Assembly (NCBI RefSeq): GCF_965208555.1
Contig: NZ_OZ242342.1
Span: 2,418,001 to 2,482,000 of the forward strand
DNA: 64,000 bases
Source: Poriferisodalis sp965208555
GTDB lineage: Bacteria > Actinomycetota > Acidimicrobiia > Acidimicrobiales > Poriferisodalaceae
Direction: 5' to 3'
Part shown: piece after piece, positions 55,644 through 64,000 of the stretch
Numbering within the stretch: the first letter of the stretch is position 1
Layout of the letters: the number at the start of each line of letters is the position of its first letter
Position numbers and translations under genes: made by a program
Notes under the pieces: generated by a model
What the model was told of the DNA's origin: nothing
Databases searched by the model: none
What the model saw: the letters and a program-made list of their open reading frames with translations, nothing else

Positions 55644-57692
55644 GTGGCTGTGAGCAACTTGAACCATGCAGGACCGCGCCAGCACCGCGTCGGACTCATC
55701 CGGTGGGCGACGGCGGCCGTCGCCGTGCTGCTGGCGGTGCCGCTGGCCGCAGTGCCGTCGGGTGCCCAGACCGAAGGGGAGAGTGCTGAACCGACGCTCA
55801 TCTCAGCGGGCTCAGTGACGGTGACGATCCTGCACAACAACGACGGCGAGTCGAAGCTGCTGCCCGACGTCGAGTCCGGTTTCCCGGGAGTAGCGAGATT
55901 CGTTGCTGCGATGCGCGAGCTGCAGGCTGCAGCCGCCGAGGCTGGGCCGGTAGTGACGCTGACGTCCGGCGACAACTTCCTCGCCTCGCTGGAGCTGGGC
56001 GTGTCGCTCGACCGTGAGGGCCCGATGTATGACTCGGTCGCGCTCAGCGGCATCTACGACGCGATGGCGCTCGGCAACCACGACTTCGATTTCGGGCCCG
56101 ATGTGACGGCTCGCTTCATCGAGGGATTCGACCCGCCCATCCCGTTCCTGAGCGCCAACCTCGACGTCTCGGCAGAGCCCGCCTTGGCTGCGTTGGCCGA
56201 GCGGGGACTGGTGGCGCCGTCGACGGTGATCGAGACAGGCGGCGAGCGCATCGGCGTCATCGGTGCGGTCACGCCGTGGCTGTCGAACATCTCGAGTCCG
56301 CGCAAGGTGGTCGTCAGCGCCGTCCTCGATGCCGTGCAGGCCGAGGCCGATCGGCTCGAGGCGGATGGTGTCAACAAGATCATCCTCGTCAGCCACCTGC
56401 AAGACGTCAATGAAGAAGTGGAGCTGGTTGCCGAGCTCACGGGTGTGGACGTGGTGATTGCGGGCGGCGGCGATGATCTGCTCGCGAATCCGGGCGACTC
56501 CTGCCAGCCCGGTGAGGAGCCGGTTGCGCCGTACCCGATGTGGGTCGACGACGCAGAAGGCAGTCGGGTGCCGGTGGTGACGGCACCTGGTGCGTACCAC
56601 TGCATCGGGAAGCTGGAAGTGACCTTCGACGCGGACGGGAACGTCACCGCGGCTGCGGGTTCCTCGATCGGCGTCGCACTCGACCGCGATCCCGACGCCA
56701 TGGTGCAGGCCGACGTGGTTGAACCGCTGACGGCCGAGGTGGCGCTGGTCGACAGCACTCCCCTCGGCACAAGCGATGTCGAGCTGGAGGGCCGCAAGCC
56801 GATTTTGCGCTCCCAGTCGACCAACGTCGGCAGCTTGATGGCGGACGCGCTGCGAGTGCGCGGCACACATCTCGCCCCGGGCTTTGGCGTACCGGCCCCG
56901 CAGGTGGCGGTCACGAACGGCGGCGGGCTGCGCAATGACTCGGTCATCGCCCCAGGCGCGGTGACCGTGGGCACCACGTGGGATATCGCCCCGTTCAACA
57001 ACGTGCTGGTGAGTGGATCGGTGCCGCGTGCCACCTTGGCAGAGCTGCTCGAACGAGCGCTGAGCGCGTTGCCGCGCTCGTCGGGCCAGTTCCCGCACGT
57101 CTCGGGCATGACGGTGACCTACGACCCTGACGGCACCGCTCAAGGTGTCGATCGCGAGAACGACTGCGAGCTCATCGAGCCCAGCGGCACACGGTTGCGA
57201 AGCGTCACATTGGATGACGGCACCGAGATCGTCCGGGACGGCGAGGTCACCGAGGGTGATCCCGTCGTGCTGGCGACGGTCGACTTCCTCGCGAACGGTG
57301 GCGACTGCTACCCGCTCGGTGACCTCGCCTTCACCCGTCTCGGCGTCACCTACCAACAGGCGCTGGCGGACTACATCGCTGAGGACCTCGGCGGCGAGAT
57401 CACTGCCGAGCAGTATCCCGTCGACGGCGGCGGTCGTGTGTCGGCGCTGGAGGCCGAAGACGGCGATGAAGCTTCCGGTGACGGTGCCGCCGCCGAGAGC
57501 GACTTGGTCCTGTACATCGTGCAGCCTGGCGACACGCTCAGGAAGATCGCGGCGGCGCATTTGGGGCACGGCAGCCGCTGGCCGGAGATCTTCGAGGCCA
57601 GCAAGGGCCACCAGCAGCCCTACGGCGGGATGCTGACCGACCCGGACCTGATCTTGGTCGGCTGGCAGCTCTGCATCCCGTTGGTGGGATGA
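55644..57692 (+). CDS. Secreted 5'-nucleotidase/metallophosphatase with C-terminal LysM
   Basis: 682 residues. Signal peptide ends near PSGAQ. Metallophosphatase core: TILHNNDGES, TSGDNFL, MALGNHDFDFG, LVSHLQD, then the 5'-nucleotidase C-terminal domain with AVTNGGGLRND and WDIAPFNN. Residues ~630-682 (LYIVQPGDTLRKIAAAHLG) form a LysM that would bind cell-wall glycan. It would strip phosphate from extracellular nucleotides. GTG 55644 with GGGGAGG at 55631-55637. C-terminus overlaps the Ppx gene by 73 bp. Confidence 0.88.
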   Translation: MAVSNLNHAGPRQHRVGLIRWATAAVAVLLAVPLAAVPSGAQTEGESAEPTLISAGSVTVTILHNNDGESKLLPDVESGFPGVARFVAAMRELQAAAAEAGPVVTLTSGDNFLASLELGVSLDREGPMYDSVALSGIYDAMALGNHDFDFGPDVTARFIEGFDPPIPFLSANLDVSAEPALAALAERGLVAPSTVIETGGERIGVIGAVTPWLSNISSPRKVVVSAVLDAVQAEADRLEADGVNKIILVSHLQDVNEEVELVAELTGVDVVIAGGGDDLLANPGDSCQPGEEPVAPYPMWVDDAEGSRVPVVTAPGAYHCIGKLEVTFDADGNVTAAAGSSIGVALDRDPDAMVQADVVEPLTAEVALVDSTPLGTSDVELEGRKPILRSQSTNVGSLMADALRVRGTHLAPGFGVPAPQVAVTNGGGLRNDSVIAPGAVTVGTTWDIAPFNNVLVSGSVPRATLAELLERALSALPRSSGQFPHVSGMTVTYDPDGTAQGVDRENDCELIEPSGTRLRSVTLDDGTEIVRDGEVTEGDPVVLATVDFLANGGDCYPLGDLAFTRLGVTYQQALADYIAEDLGGEITAEQYPVDGGGRVSALEAEDGDEASGDGAAAESDLVLYIVQPGDTLRKIAAAHLGHGSRWPEIFEASKGHQQPYGGMLTDPDLILVGWQLCIPLVG

Positions 57693-59284
57693 GTGGCCCT
57701 TCCGGTTTCCGCGACCTCGGATTCGATCACCACGGTGCGTCCGGTGACCGCTTCGAGCAGATCGCTGCGGGCCCGAGCCGTGAAGAGCTCGACGGAGGTG
57801 TCGACGCCGGGTGACACCCGTGCGACCAGCTGGAGCTCGCCGTCGGGGTGTGTGCCGGGCTCCCCAGGCTCGTTCGTGACGCGGACCCGCGTCACGACCT
57901 GACGGTTGGAGCGGTCCAGACCGATCGCCACGCGCAGCATCGCCGCCATCCACCGCACCTTGTTCTTGTCCGCCGAGCCCAGAGACGCGAACTCAGGATG
58001 CTTGGATTTGGGTGCGCTCTTGCGGTGGTAGCGGGCGACCTGGGCGATGATCTCGATCTCGCGTTCGGTGAAGCCGGTGAGGTGCTCGCTGTTGCGGATG
58101 ATGTAGTAGCTGTGGCGATGGTGGGCACTGTGGGAGATGAAGATCCCCACGTTGTGCAGCAGCGCGGCGGCCTCGAACAGCTCCCGGTCTTCCTCGCCTA
58201 GCCCGTGCAGCGGGCTCAAGCCGTCGAATAACTCCAGCGCCAAATCCGTGATGTGTTCGGCGTGGCCGAGGTCCTCGTGATAGCTGTTCGCCACATACAT
58301 CACGCCCGAGCGCCGCAGATCCTCCAGCCGGTGGAACGGGTCCAGCCCCGGCGCAGCCGCTCGCCGCATCTGCTCGAACAGGATCCCCTCCCGCAGGGCG
58401 TAGTCGGAGACCTCCATGCGCTTGATGCCGAGCAGCTTGAAGGTCTCGGACAGCAGCAGCGCACCGCCCACGATGATGTCGGCCCGGCGTTCCTCCAGCC
58501 CCTCGATGTCGAGCCGGCGTCCCGGTGTGGTCGCACCGGCGAGATCCGCCGCCAGCGAACGCAGCTCTTTTGCAGTGAACGACAGCCGCCCGGTGCGGCT
58601 GTCGCGATCGCCGCGCCGCAGAGCGCACATCCGTGCCAAGGCCATGATGGTTCCCGAGGAACCGACAGCAGTCTCGAAACCGAGTTCGCCGATCTCGGCC
58701 GGCAGGCGGCCGAGGAACGACTCGACGTAGATGCGGCACTCGCGAACGGCGCGCTTGCGCGTTCGTCCCTTGGGAAAGAAGCGATCGGTGAGCCTGATCG
58801 AGCCGAGCTTGACGCTGCGCAGCAGCAACGGCTCGGCACCGTCGCCGACGATGAACTCGGTGGAGCCGCCGCCGATGTCGATGACCAGGTGCCGTTTGTC
58901 GAGCAGCGGGACAGCCGCCAGCACGCCGAGGTGGATCAAGCGGGCCTCCTCGACTCCGGAGACCACCTCGATGTCCACGCCGGCCTCGAGGTGGGCGCGC
59001 TCGGTGAACTCCGCACGATTGTCGGCCTCGCGCACCGCGCTGGTGGCGACGGCCGTGACGCTGACGGCGCCTGCGTGATCGGCGATGCGCCGCATGCGGC
59101 CGAGTGCCGAGATGCCGCGATCCATCGCATCGGGCTCGAGACGCTTCATGTCCTCGCCGCCCGAACCCAACCGGACTGGCTCGCGTTCGCGTGTGAGCAC
59201 CTCGAAATGACCGTCGGCGTCGACCGAAGCAACGACGAGGTGGAACGAGTTGGTTCCCACGTCGATCGCTGCGATGACGCTCAC
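57620..59284 (-). CDS. Ppx/GppA-type exopolyphosphatase with HD-like C-terminal region
   Basis: 554 residues. VIAAIDVGTNSFHLVVA, VIDIGGGSTEFIVG and GSSGTIMAL are the ASKHA phosphate motifs of Ppx/GppA. A C-terminal helical region (NSYHEDLGHAEHITDLALELFD, ALLHNVGIFI, HHRHSYYIIRN, VARYHRKSAPKSK) looks like an HD module as in longer Ppx proteins. Likely degrades polyphosphate or pppGpp. GTG 59284 used. Its 3' end runs through the LysM end of the convergent nucleotidase. Confidence 0.9.
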   Translation of the reverse strand: MSVIAAIDVGTNSFHLVVASVDADGHFEVLTREREPVRLGSGGEDMKRLEPDAMDRGISALGRMRRIADHAGAVSVTAVATSAVREADNRAEFTERAHLEAGVDIEVVSGVEEARLIHLGVLAAVPLLDKRHLVIDIGGGSTEFIVGDGAEPLLLRSVKLGSIRLTDRFFPKGRTRKRAVRECRIYVESFLGRLPAEIGELGFETAVGSSGTIMALARMCALRRGDRDSRTGRLSFTAKELRSLAADLAGATTPGRRLDIEGLEERRADIIVGGALLLSETFKLLGIKRMEVSDYALREGILFEQMRRAAAPGLDPFHRLEDLRRSGVMYVANSYHEDLGHAEHITDLALELFDGLSPLHGLGEEDRELFEAAALLHNVGIFISHSAHHRHSYYIIRNSEHLTGFTEREIEIIAQVARYHRKSAPKSKHPEFASLGSADKNKVRWMAAMLRVAIGLDRSNRQVVTRVRVTNEPGEPGTHPDGELQLVARVSPGVDTSVELFTARARSDLLEAVTGRTVVIESEVAETGRATHPTNGMQSCQPTKIRSGSVSIPP

Positions 59285-59370
59285 GCACCGCAACGCTAGA
59301 GGCAGCACCGAGCGACCCCGATGATGTCGGCTCAGCCGGCCTGTGGTGATGCCCCACTAGCGTTCCGCCG

Positions 59371-59781
59371 ATGGCGACGCACGCGACCCAGGTCGTGCCC
59401 CGATTCGGCGAGCTGGACCCGTACAACCACGTCAACCACGCGGTGTATGTGTCGTACTTCGAGGCCGCCCGCTGTCTGGCGCTGGAATCTGCCGATCTCG
59501 CCTTGCCCGACCTGTCGGATCAAGACGTCCAGATCGTGGTGACGAACCTGGAAGTGCGTTTCCGCGCTCCGGCGACGGCCCGAGACACGCTGCGCATCGA
59601 GACCGAGCTGGTCGAGCGTCGGCGCGCCAGCACGCGCTGGCAGCAGCGGATCATCCGCGAGTCCGACGATGCGGTGCTCGTGGAGGGTCAACTGACAGCG
59701 GCCATCTGCGACAACAGCGGCAAGCCCCGGCGCCCGCCGCCCGGCTTGATGGACAAGTTCGACGCGCTCGCCCCCAACTAG
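59371..59781 (+). CDS. Acyl-CoA thioesterase, 4HBT hot-dog fold
   Basis: 136 residues. VVPRFGELDPYNHVNHAVYVSYFEAARC holds the Asp and His-x-N of the 4-hydroxybenzoyl-CoA thioesterase family (D at ~17 with NHVNHA). VNLEVRFRAPATARDTLRI is the second strand pair. It hydrolyses an acyl- or aryl-CoA; substrate unknown. Overlaps the convergent SDR by 4 bases. Confidence 0.9.
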   Translation: MATHATQVVPRFGELDPYNHVNHAVYVSYFEAARCLALESADLALPDLSDQDVQIVVTNLEVRFRAPATARDTLRIETELVERRRASTRWQQRIIRESDDAVLVEGQLTAAICDNSGKPRRPPPGLMDKFDALAPN

Positions 59782-60563
59782 ACGACGGGGGTCAGGCCGC
59801 CGTCGATGTTGATTGCTGTGCCGGTGACGTAGCTGGCGGCATCGCTGGCCAGGAACAGTGCCAGATTGGCGAATTCCTGGGCCTCGCCCATGCGTCCGGC
59901 GGGGATGCGCTCGCCCGTGGCGGCAACGAAGTCGTCGAAGGTGTCGTAGCCGCCTTCCCGCTCCCAGCGGGTGCGCCATTGGTGCGTGACCAGCAGGCCG
60001 GTGACGAGCGCATTCACCAGCACGCCGTCAGGCGCGAACTCCGACGCCAGGGCCTTCGTCATCGCCAATCCGGCGGCACGGCTCGCCGATGTCGGACATG
60101 TCCGCGCGCTCGCCGCCTTGGCGCCGACGTTGAGCGTGTTGATGATGCGGCCCCAGCCTTGGCTCCGCATGTGAGGGATGCATAAGCGGCACAGCCGGAT
60201 CGCCGAGAACAGCTTCAGATCGAGGTCCTCCTGCCAGTCCTCGTCGGTGATCTCGAGAAACGGACGCGCATTGGATGTGCCGGAGTTGTTGACCAGGATG
60301 TCGATGGGCCCGCACGTCGCGACCGCTTGAGCGTGAGCCCGGGCGATCTCGTCGGCCATGCGGACATCCGCCGAGATCGCTGTGTGAGCAGCGCTCGGGT
60401 TCGCAGCCTCAAGCGCCCCGAGGGTGTCGTCGAGCACGGCCTGATCGCGGGCCACCACCGCTACTGAGGCACCAGCAGCAGCGAATGTCTCGGCCATCGT
60501 TCGGCCAAGGCCGCGGCTGCCCCCGGTGATCAGCGCCGTGCGCCCGTCAAGTCTCAATTCCAT
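59778..60563 (-). CDS. SDR-fold protein with substituted catalytic triad
   Basis: 261 residues, Rossmann fold with TGGSRGLGR (12-20) and NNSGT. Classical SDRs carry Ser, Tyr and Lys at the points here occupied by N145, T158 and R162 (PTSASRAAG in place of YxxxK). Other elements (GRIINTLNVG, the FAPDGVLVNALVTGLL loop and C-terminal AINIDGGL) are intact. Similar divergent SDRs exist in bacteria; catalytic role may differ or be lost. ATG 60563, divergent from the Zn-alcohol dehydrogenase. Confidence 0.88.
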   Translation of the reverse strand: MELRLDGRTALITGGSRGLGRTMAETFAAAGASVAVVARDQAVLDDTLGALEAANPSAAHTAISADVRMADEIARAHAQAVATCGPIDILVNNSGTSNARPFLEITDEDWQEDLDLKLFSAIRLCRLCIPHMRSQGWGRIINTLNVGAKAASARTCPTSASRAAGLAMTKALASEFAPDGVLVNALVTGLLVTHQWRTRWEREGGYDTFDDFVAATGERIPAGRMGEAQEFANLALFLASDAASYVTGTAINIDGGLTPVV

Positions 60564-60616
60564 GGCCGAACAATATGGGCCGACGCCTCGATGCGGCCGG
60601 TGCGCGACCATGTGGC

Positions 60617-61648
60617 ATGCGCACGGGACTGGTGACCGGCAAGGAGCAGTTCGAGCTGCGGGAGGTCGACGAGCCGACGCCCGGGTCGGGCGAGGCGCTG
60701 GTGGAGATCTCGCTCTGCGGGATCTGCGGCAGCGATGTGCATGCATATGCCGAGGGCTGGCCCTATGCGCCGGGCATCTGCGGCCACGAGTGGGTCGGCA
60801 CTGTCGTCGCCGTGGACGACGAGGTTCGCGTGGTGGGCACAGGTGATCGCGTCACGGGCGGACTGGCACCGGGCTGCGGCCGATGCCCTGAATGCCGGGC
60901 TGGCCACTCCGCCTATTGCTCGGTGGCGCGCTCGTACTACATAGGAGAGAACGCGCCGGCCTCGGGCGGCTTTGCGCCCTTCATGGCAGCGAGCGCGGAC
61001 CGGCTGGTGCGTGTGCCCGAGGGGCTCAGCGATGACGACGCCGCAGTTATCGAGCCCGCTTCGGTGGCGCTGCACGCGATACGTCGCAGTCGCCTGCAAG
61101 CAGGCGACGTGGCATGTGTCGTCGGCTGCGGCCCGATCGGTCTGCTGGTCGCCCAGTGCGCCCGTCTCGCGGGCGCCGGCACGGTGATCGCGGTGGAACC
61201 TGACGCCGAGCGCCGCGACCTCGCGCTCAGACTCGGGGCCGATGCGGCCGTCGCACCCGGCACAGAGATGCGGGAGGCGGTGAATGAGGCCACAGAGGGT
61301 CTTCGCGCTGACATCGCCTTCGACTGCGCCGGCATCCCTCAGACCATCCAGCAATCAGCCGACATGGTGCGTTTCGGCGGCTCGGTGTGCATCGTTGGCG
61401 TGACTGGCAGCGACGCAACCATCCGCCCCAACCGCTGGCTGTTCAAGGAAATCTCGGTGGACACATCGCTGGCATTCGCCCTCGACGAGATGCGCGCCGC
61501 GGCCGGCTTCATCGCTGACGGCCGCATCAGCGTGGCCCCGCTGGTGCAGGGCACAGTGACGCTCGACGAGCTGCCTCAGACGATCGACGATCTCGCCACC
61601 AGGCGCAACACGTCGATCAAGCTGCTGGTCGATCCGACAGCCGGCTGA
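60617..61648 (+). CDS. Zinc-dependent alcohol dehydrogenase (MDR family)
   Basis: 343 residues. Catalytic zinc ligands: Cys in CGICGSDVH and the His-Glu pair in ICGHEWVG; structural zinc: CGRCPECRAGHSAYC. NAD fold VVGCGPIGLLVAQ. Resembles sorbitol/threonine dehydrogenase and 2,3-butanediol branches. ATG 60617 chosen since it begins directly at the GroES-like domain. Substrate cannot be stated. Confidence 0.9.
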   Translation: MRTGLVTGKEQFELREVDEPTPGSGEALVEISLCGICGSDVHAYAEGWPYAPGICGHEWVGTVVAVDDEVRVVGTGDRVTGGLAPGCGRCPECRAGHSAYCSVARSYYIGENAPASGGFAPFMAASADRLVRVPEGLSDDDAAVIEPASVALHAIRRSRLQAGDVACVVGCGPIGLLVAQCARLAGAGTVIAVEPDAERRDLALRLGADAAVAPGTEMREAVNEATEGLRADIAFDCAGIPQTIQQSADMVRFGGSVCIVGVTGSDATIRPNRWLFKEISVDTSLAFALDEMRAAAGFIADGRISVAPLVQGTVTLDELPQTIDDLATRRNTSIKLLVDPTAG

Positions 61649-61746
61649 GCGAAGTTCCTTCGGCGTCACCGGCAGGCACCCGTAGCGTCGCCGTACGCTC
61701 TGTGCGGAACTGCTGACCAGAGGCGGGCAGCCAGAACGGGGGTCGC

Positions 61747-63297
61747 ATGAGCTGGGAGCCTGAGATCGCCGAACTGCGCCGCCGCGAAGCGTTCGCCGAG
61801 GCACTCGGCGGACCTGACAAGGTCGAGCGGCAGCACTTCTTCGGCAAGATGACCGTGCGCGAACGCATCGACGCCATGGCGGACAAGGGCTCGTTCCATG
61901 AGATCGGCAAGACGGCGGGCGTTGCCGAATACGACGATCACGGCCACCTGGTACATCTGACGCCGTCGAACTTCATCTTCGGCCTCGCCCGTATCGACGA
62001 CCGTCCAGTGATCCTGTCGGGCGATGACTTCACGGTGCGGGGCGGCTCATCGGACGCCACTATCCCGGCAAAGAGAGACGCTGCCGAGTCGATGGCCTAT
62101 GAGATGCGGCTGCCGCACATCCGGTTGGTGGACGGCATGGGCGGCGGCGGATCGGTCAAGTCCATCGAGATGGCGGGCCGCACGTACATTCCCGAACTGG
62201 CTGGCTGGGATGTCATCGTGAACCACCTCTCGGTGGCGCCGTCGGTGTCGCTGGCGCTGGGCTCGGTGGCCGGCATCGGCGCGGCCCGGGTCGCGACAGC
62301 GCACTACTCGGTCATCGTGCGCGACACCGCGCAGATGATGATCGCCGGGCCGGCATTGGTCGAGCAGGCGTCGCTCGGCGATCACGGCAAGGAAGAGCTG
62401 GGCCACGCAGACATTCACACGGCCAATGGCGCAATAGACGATGTGGTCGACAGCGAGGCCGAGGCCTTCGAGCGCGTACGACAGTTCCTGTCGTACTTGC
62501 CTTCGAACATCGACGAACTGCCTGAGCGGGTGCTCACCGGTGACAGCCCGCAACGCCGCGACGAAGAGCTGATGTCGATCGTGCCTCGCGAGCCCCGCCG
62601 GGTGTACAAGATGCGTTCGATCATCGAGTCGGTCTGCGACCAGGGCAGTTTCTTCGAGATCGGCAGTCGCTGGGGGCGCTCGATCGTCACCGGGCTGGCG
62701 CGCCTCGACGGGTGGCCAGTGGCGATCTTCGGCGAGGATCCCTACGTCTATGGCGGCGGGTGGACTGCGGACAGTTGCCGCAAGCTCATCCGCCTGCTCG
62801 ACACTGCTTCGACGTTCCATCTGCCGGTCGTGCATCTGGCGGACTGCCCGGGCTTCCTGATCGGCAAGGAATCCGAGGAGAGCGGGACGATCCGGTTCGG
62901 ATCGGCTGCCCTCGCGGCGCTGGGTCAGCTCACGGCGCCGTTTGCCTGCGTCGTCATACGCAAGGCGTTCGGCGTCGCAGGTGCGGCCAACAACAAGCCG
63001 GGTGCCCGCAGTTTCCGGGTGGCATGGCCATCGGGCGACTGGGGGTCATTGCCCATCGAGGGCGGCCTCGAAGTGGCCTACAAGCAGGATCTTGTCGACA
63101 GCGACACCCCCGACGAGTTGCTGGCCGAGATCCGGGAGCGGCTCAACAGCGTCCGCTCGCCGCACCGCTCGGCCGAGTTCTTCGAGATCGAGGAGATCAT
63201 CGACCCACGCGACACACGTCCGGTGCTGTGCGAGTGGGTGGACCTCGCCCGCCGCATCCTGCGGCCCGGGCCGAGTTCCTTCGGCTACCGGCCCTGA
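61747..63297 (+). CDS. Acyl-CoA carboxylase carboxyltransferase subunit
   Basis: 516 residues, complete. KMTVRERIDAMADKGSF is the N-terminal crotonase-like entry; GMGGGGSVKS, SLALGSVAGIGAARV, then VHLADCPGFLIGKESEESGTIR and a KPGARSFRVAWP C-half. The tail EEIIDPRDTRPVLCEWVD matches the fragment at the window start. CO2 from carboxybiotin is moved to an acyl-CoA; no biotin carboxylase gene is near. Next gene is an acyl-CoA dehydrogenase, fitting amino-acid or branched acyl catabolism. Confidence 0.9.
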   Translation: MSWEPEIAELRRREAFAEALGGPDKVERQHFFGKMTVRERIDAMADKGSFHEIGKTAGVAEYDDHGHLVHLTPSNFIFGLARIDDRPVILSGDDFTVRGGSSDATIPAKRDAAESMAYEMRLPHIRLVDGMGGGGSVKSIEMAGRTYIPELAGWDVIVNHLSVAPSVSLALGSVAGIGAARVATAHYSVIVRDTAQMMIAGPALVEQASLGDHGKEELGHADIHTANGAIDDVVDSEAEAFERVRQFLSYLPSNIDELPERVLTGDSPQRRDEELMSIVPREPRRVYKMRSIIESVCDQGSFFEIGSRWGRSIVTGLARLDGWPVAIFGEDPYVYGGGWTADSCRKLIRLLDTASTFHLPVVHLADCPGFLIGKESEESGTIRFGSAALAALGQLTAPFACVVIRKAFGVAGAANNKPGARSFRVAWPSGDWGSLPIEGGLEVAYKQDLVDSDTPDELLAEIRERLNSVRSPHRSAEFFEIEEIIDPRDTRPVLCEWVDLARRILRPGPSSFGYRP

Positions 63298-63386
63298 GGG
63301 CACTGCCGCCTCCGTCGCGGCGCGCCCCTGAGCTATCCAACCGGTCGCGTGGCAGACTCAGCGGCGGATAACAGGGGAGCGCAACG

Positions 63387-64000
<614 letters not shown>

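Noticed and set aside
55812..57619. Long - strand frame opposite the nucleotidase
   Set aside because: High-GC shadow of the real gene; its composition is Arg/His-rich without recognisable domains.

Overview
This is a high-GC chromosomal window of ordinary actinobacterial character. Evidence: many GTG/TTG starts, several luciferase-like (F420-type) oxidoreductases, a DUF222/13E12 HNH protein, an MMPL transporter, and a LacI regulator with a textbook TGGGAGCGCTCCCA operator. Gene content (acyl-CoA and amidohydrolase metabolism, NIPSNAP, AIM24, DUF222, LLM enzymes) fits an uncultured marine or host-associated Acidimicrobiia, but that placement is inference. Coding density is very high; no gap exceeds about 235 bp. 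I saw no rRNA, tRNA, CRISPR or insertion sequence.

Layout. 1-3716: tail of an acyl-CoA carboxylase carboxyltransferase and an ABC ATPase/FtsX-type permease pair. 3685-9318: GluQ tRNA-modifying enzyme, a nitroreductase-SRPBCC fusion, a lipoprotein, an aminotransferase and a membrane protein. 9413-13156: LLM oxidoreductase divergent from a PaaK-like CoA ligase, NIPSNAP and an HpcH/HpaI aldolase. 13150-17164: possibly accessory set of an unknown Gly/Ala-rich membrane protein, a DUF222 HNH endonuclease and a VWA protein; the last two share an upstream motif. 17227-22477: amidohydrolase, AIM24 protein, then a cluster ending in a UGSC-family selenoprotein whose UGA codon is followed at once by a bSECIS-like hairpin. 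22524-26298: MFS exporter, LLM enzyme, 3-methyladenine glycosylase, 5-formyl-THF cyclo-ligase.

26399-36663 is the most coherent system: a LacI/CebR-like regulator, an ABC sugar importer (binding lipoprotein, two permeases, MsiK-like ATPase), a secreted GH16 beta-glucanase and a 1140-residue glycan phosphorylase of the GH94/149/161 type. Two perfect copies of the CebR-type operator sit in front of the regulator and the importer. Together they read as a laminarin (beta-1,3-glucan) use locus: cut outside, import oligosaccharides, phosphorolyse inside to glucose-1-phosphate.

36740-44567: fatty acid hydroxylase/sterol desaturase, SDR, MFS, SurE, SbcD-like phosphoesterase, ABC-F protein, LLM enzyme. 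44793-48389: two tandem paralogous type-1 periplasmic-binding lipoproteins with unusual Met/Glu/Asp-rich linkers, each followed by a large hairpin of shared sequence. 48523-64000: ADPS-like FAD enzyme, acyl-CoA dehydrogenase, LLM enzyme, YbaK deacylase, MMPL transporter, LysM-tailed 5'-nucleotidase overlapping a Ppx/GppA phosphatase, thioesterase, an SDR lacking the catalytic triad, Zn alcohol dehydrogenase, a second carboxyltransferase and a truncated acyl-CoA dehydrogenase.
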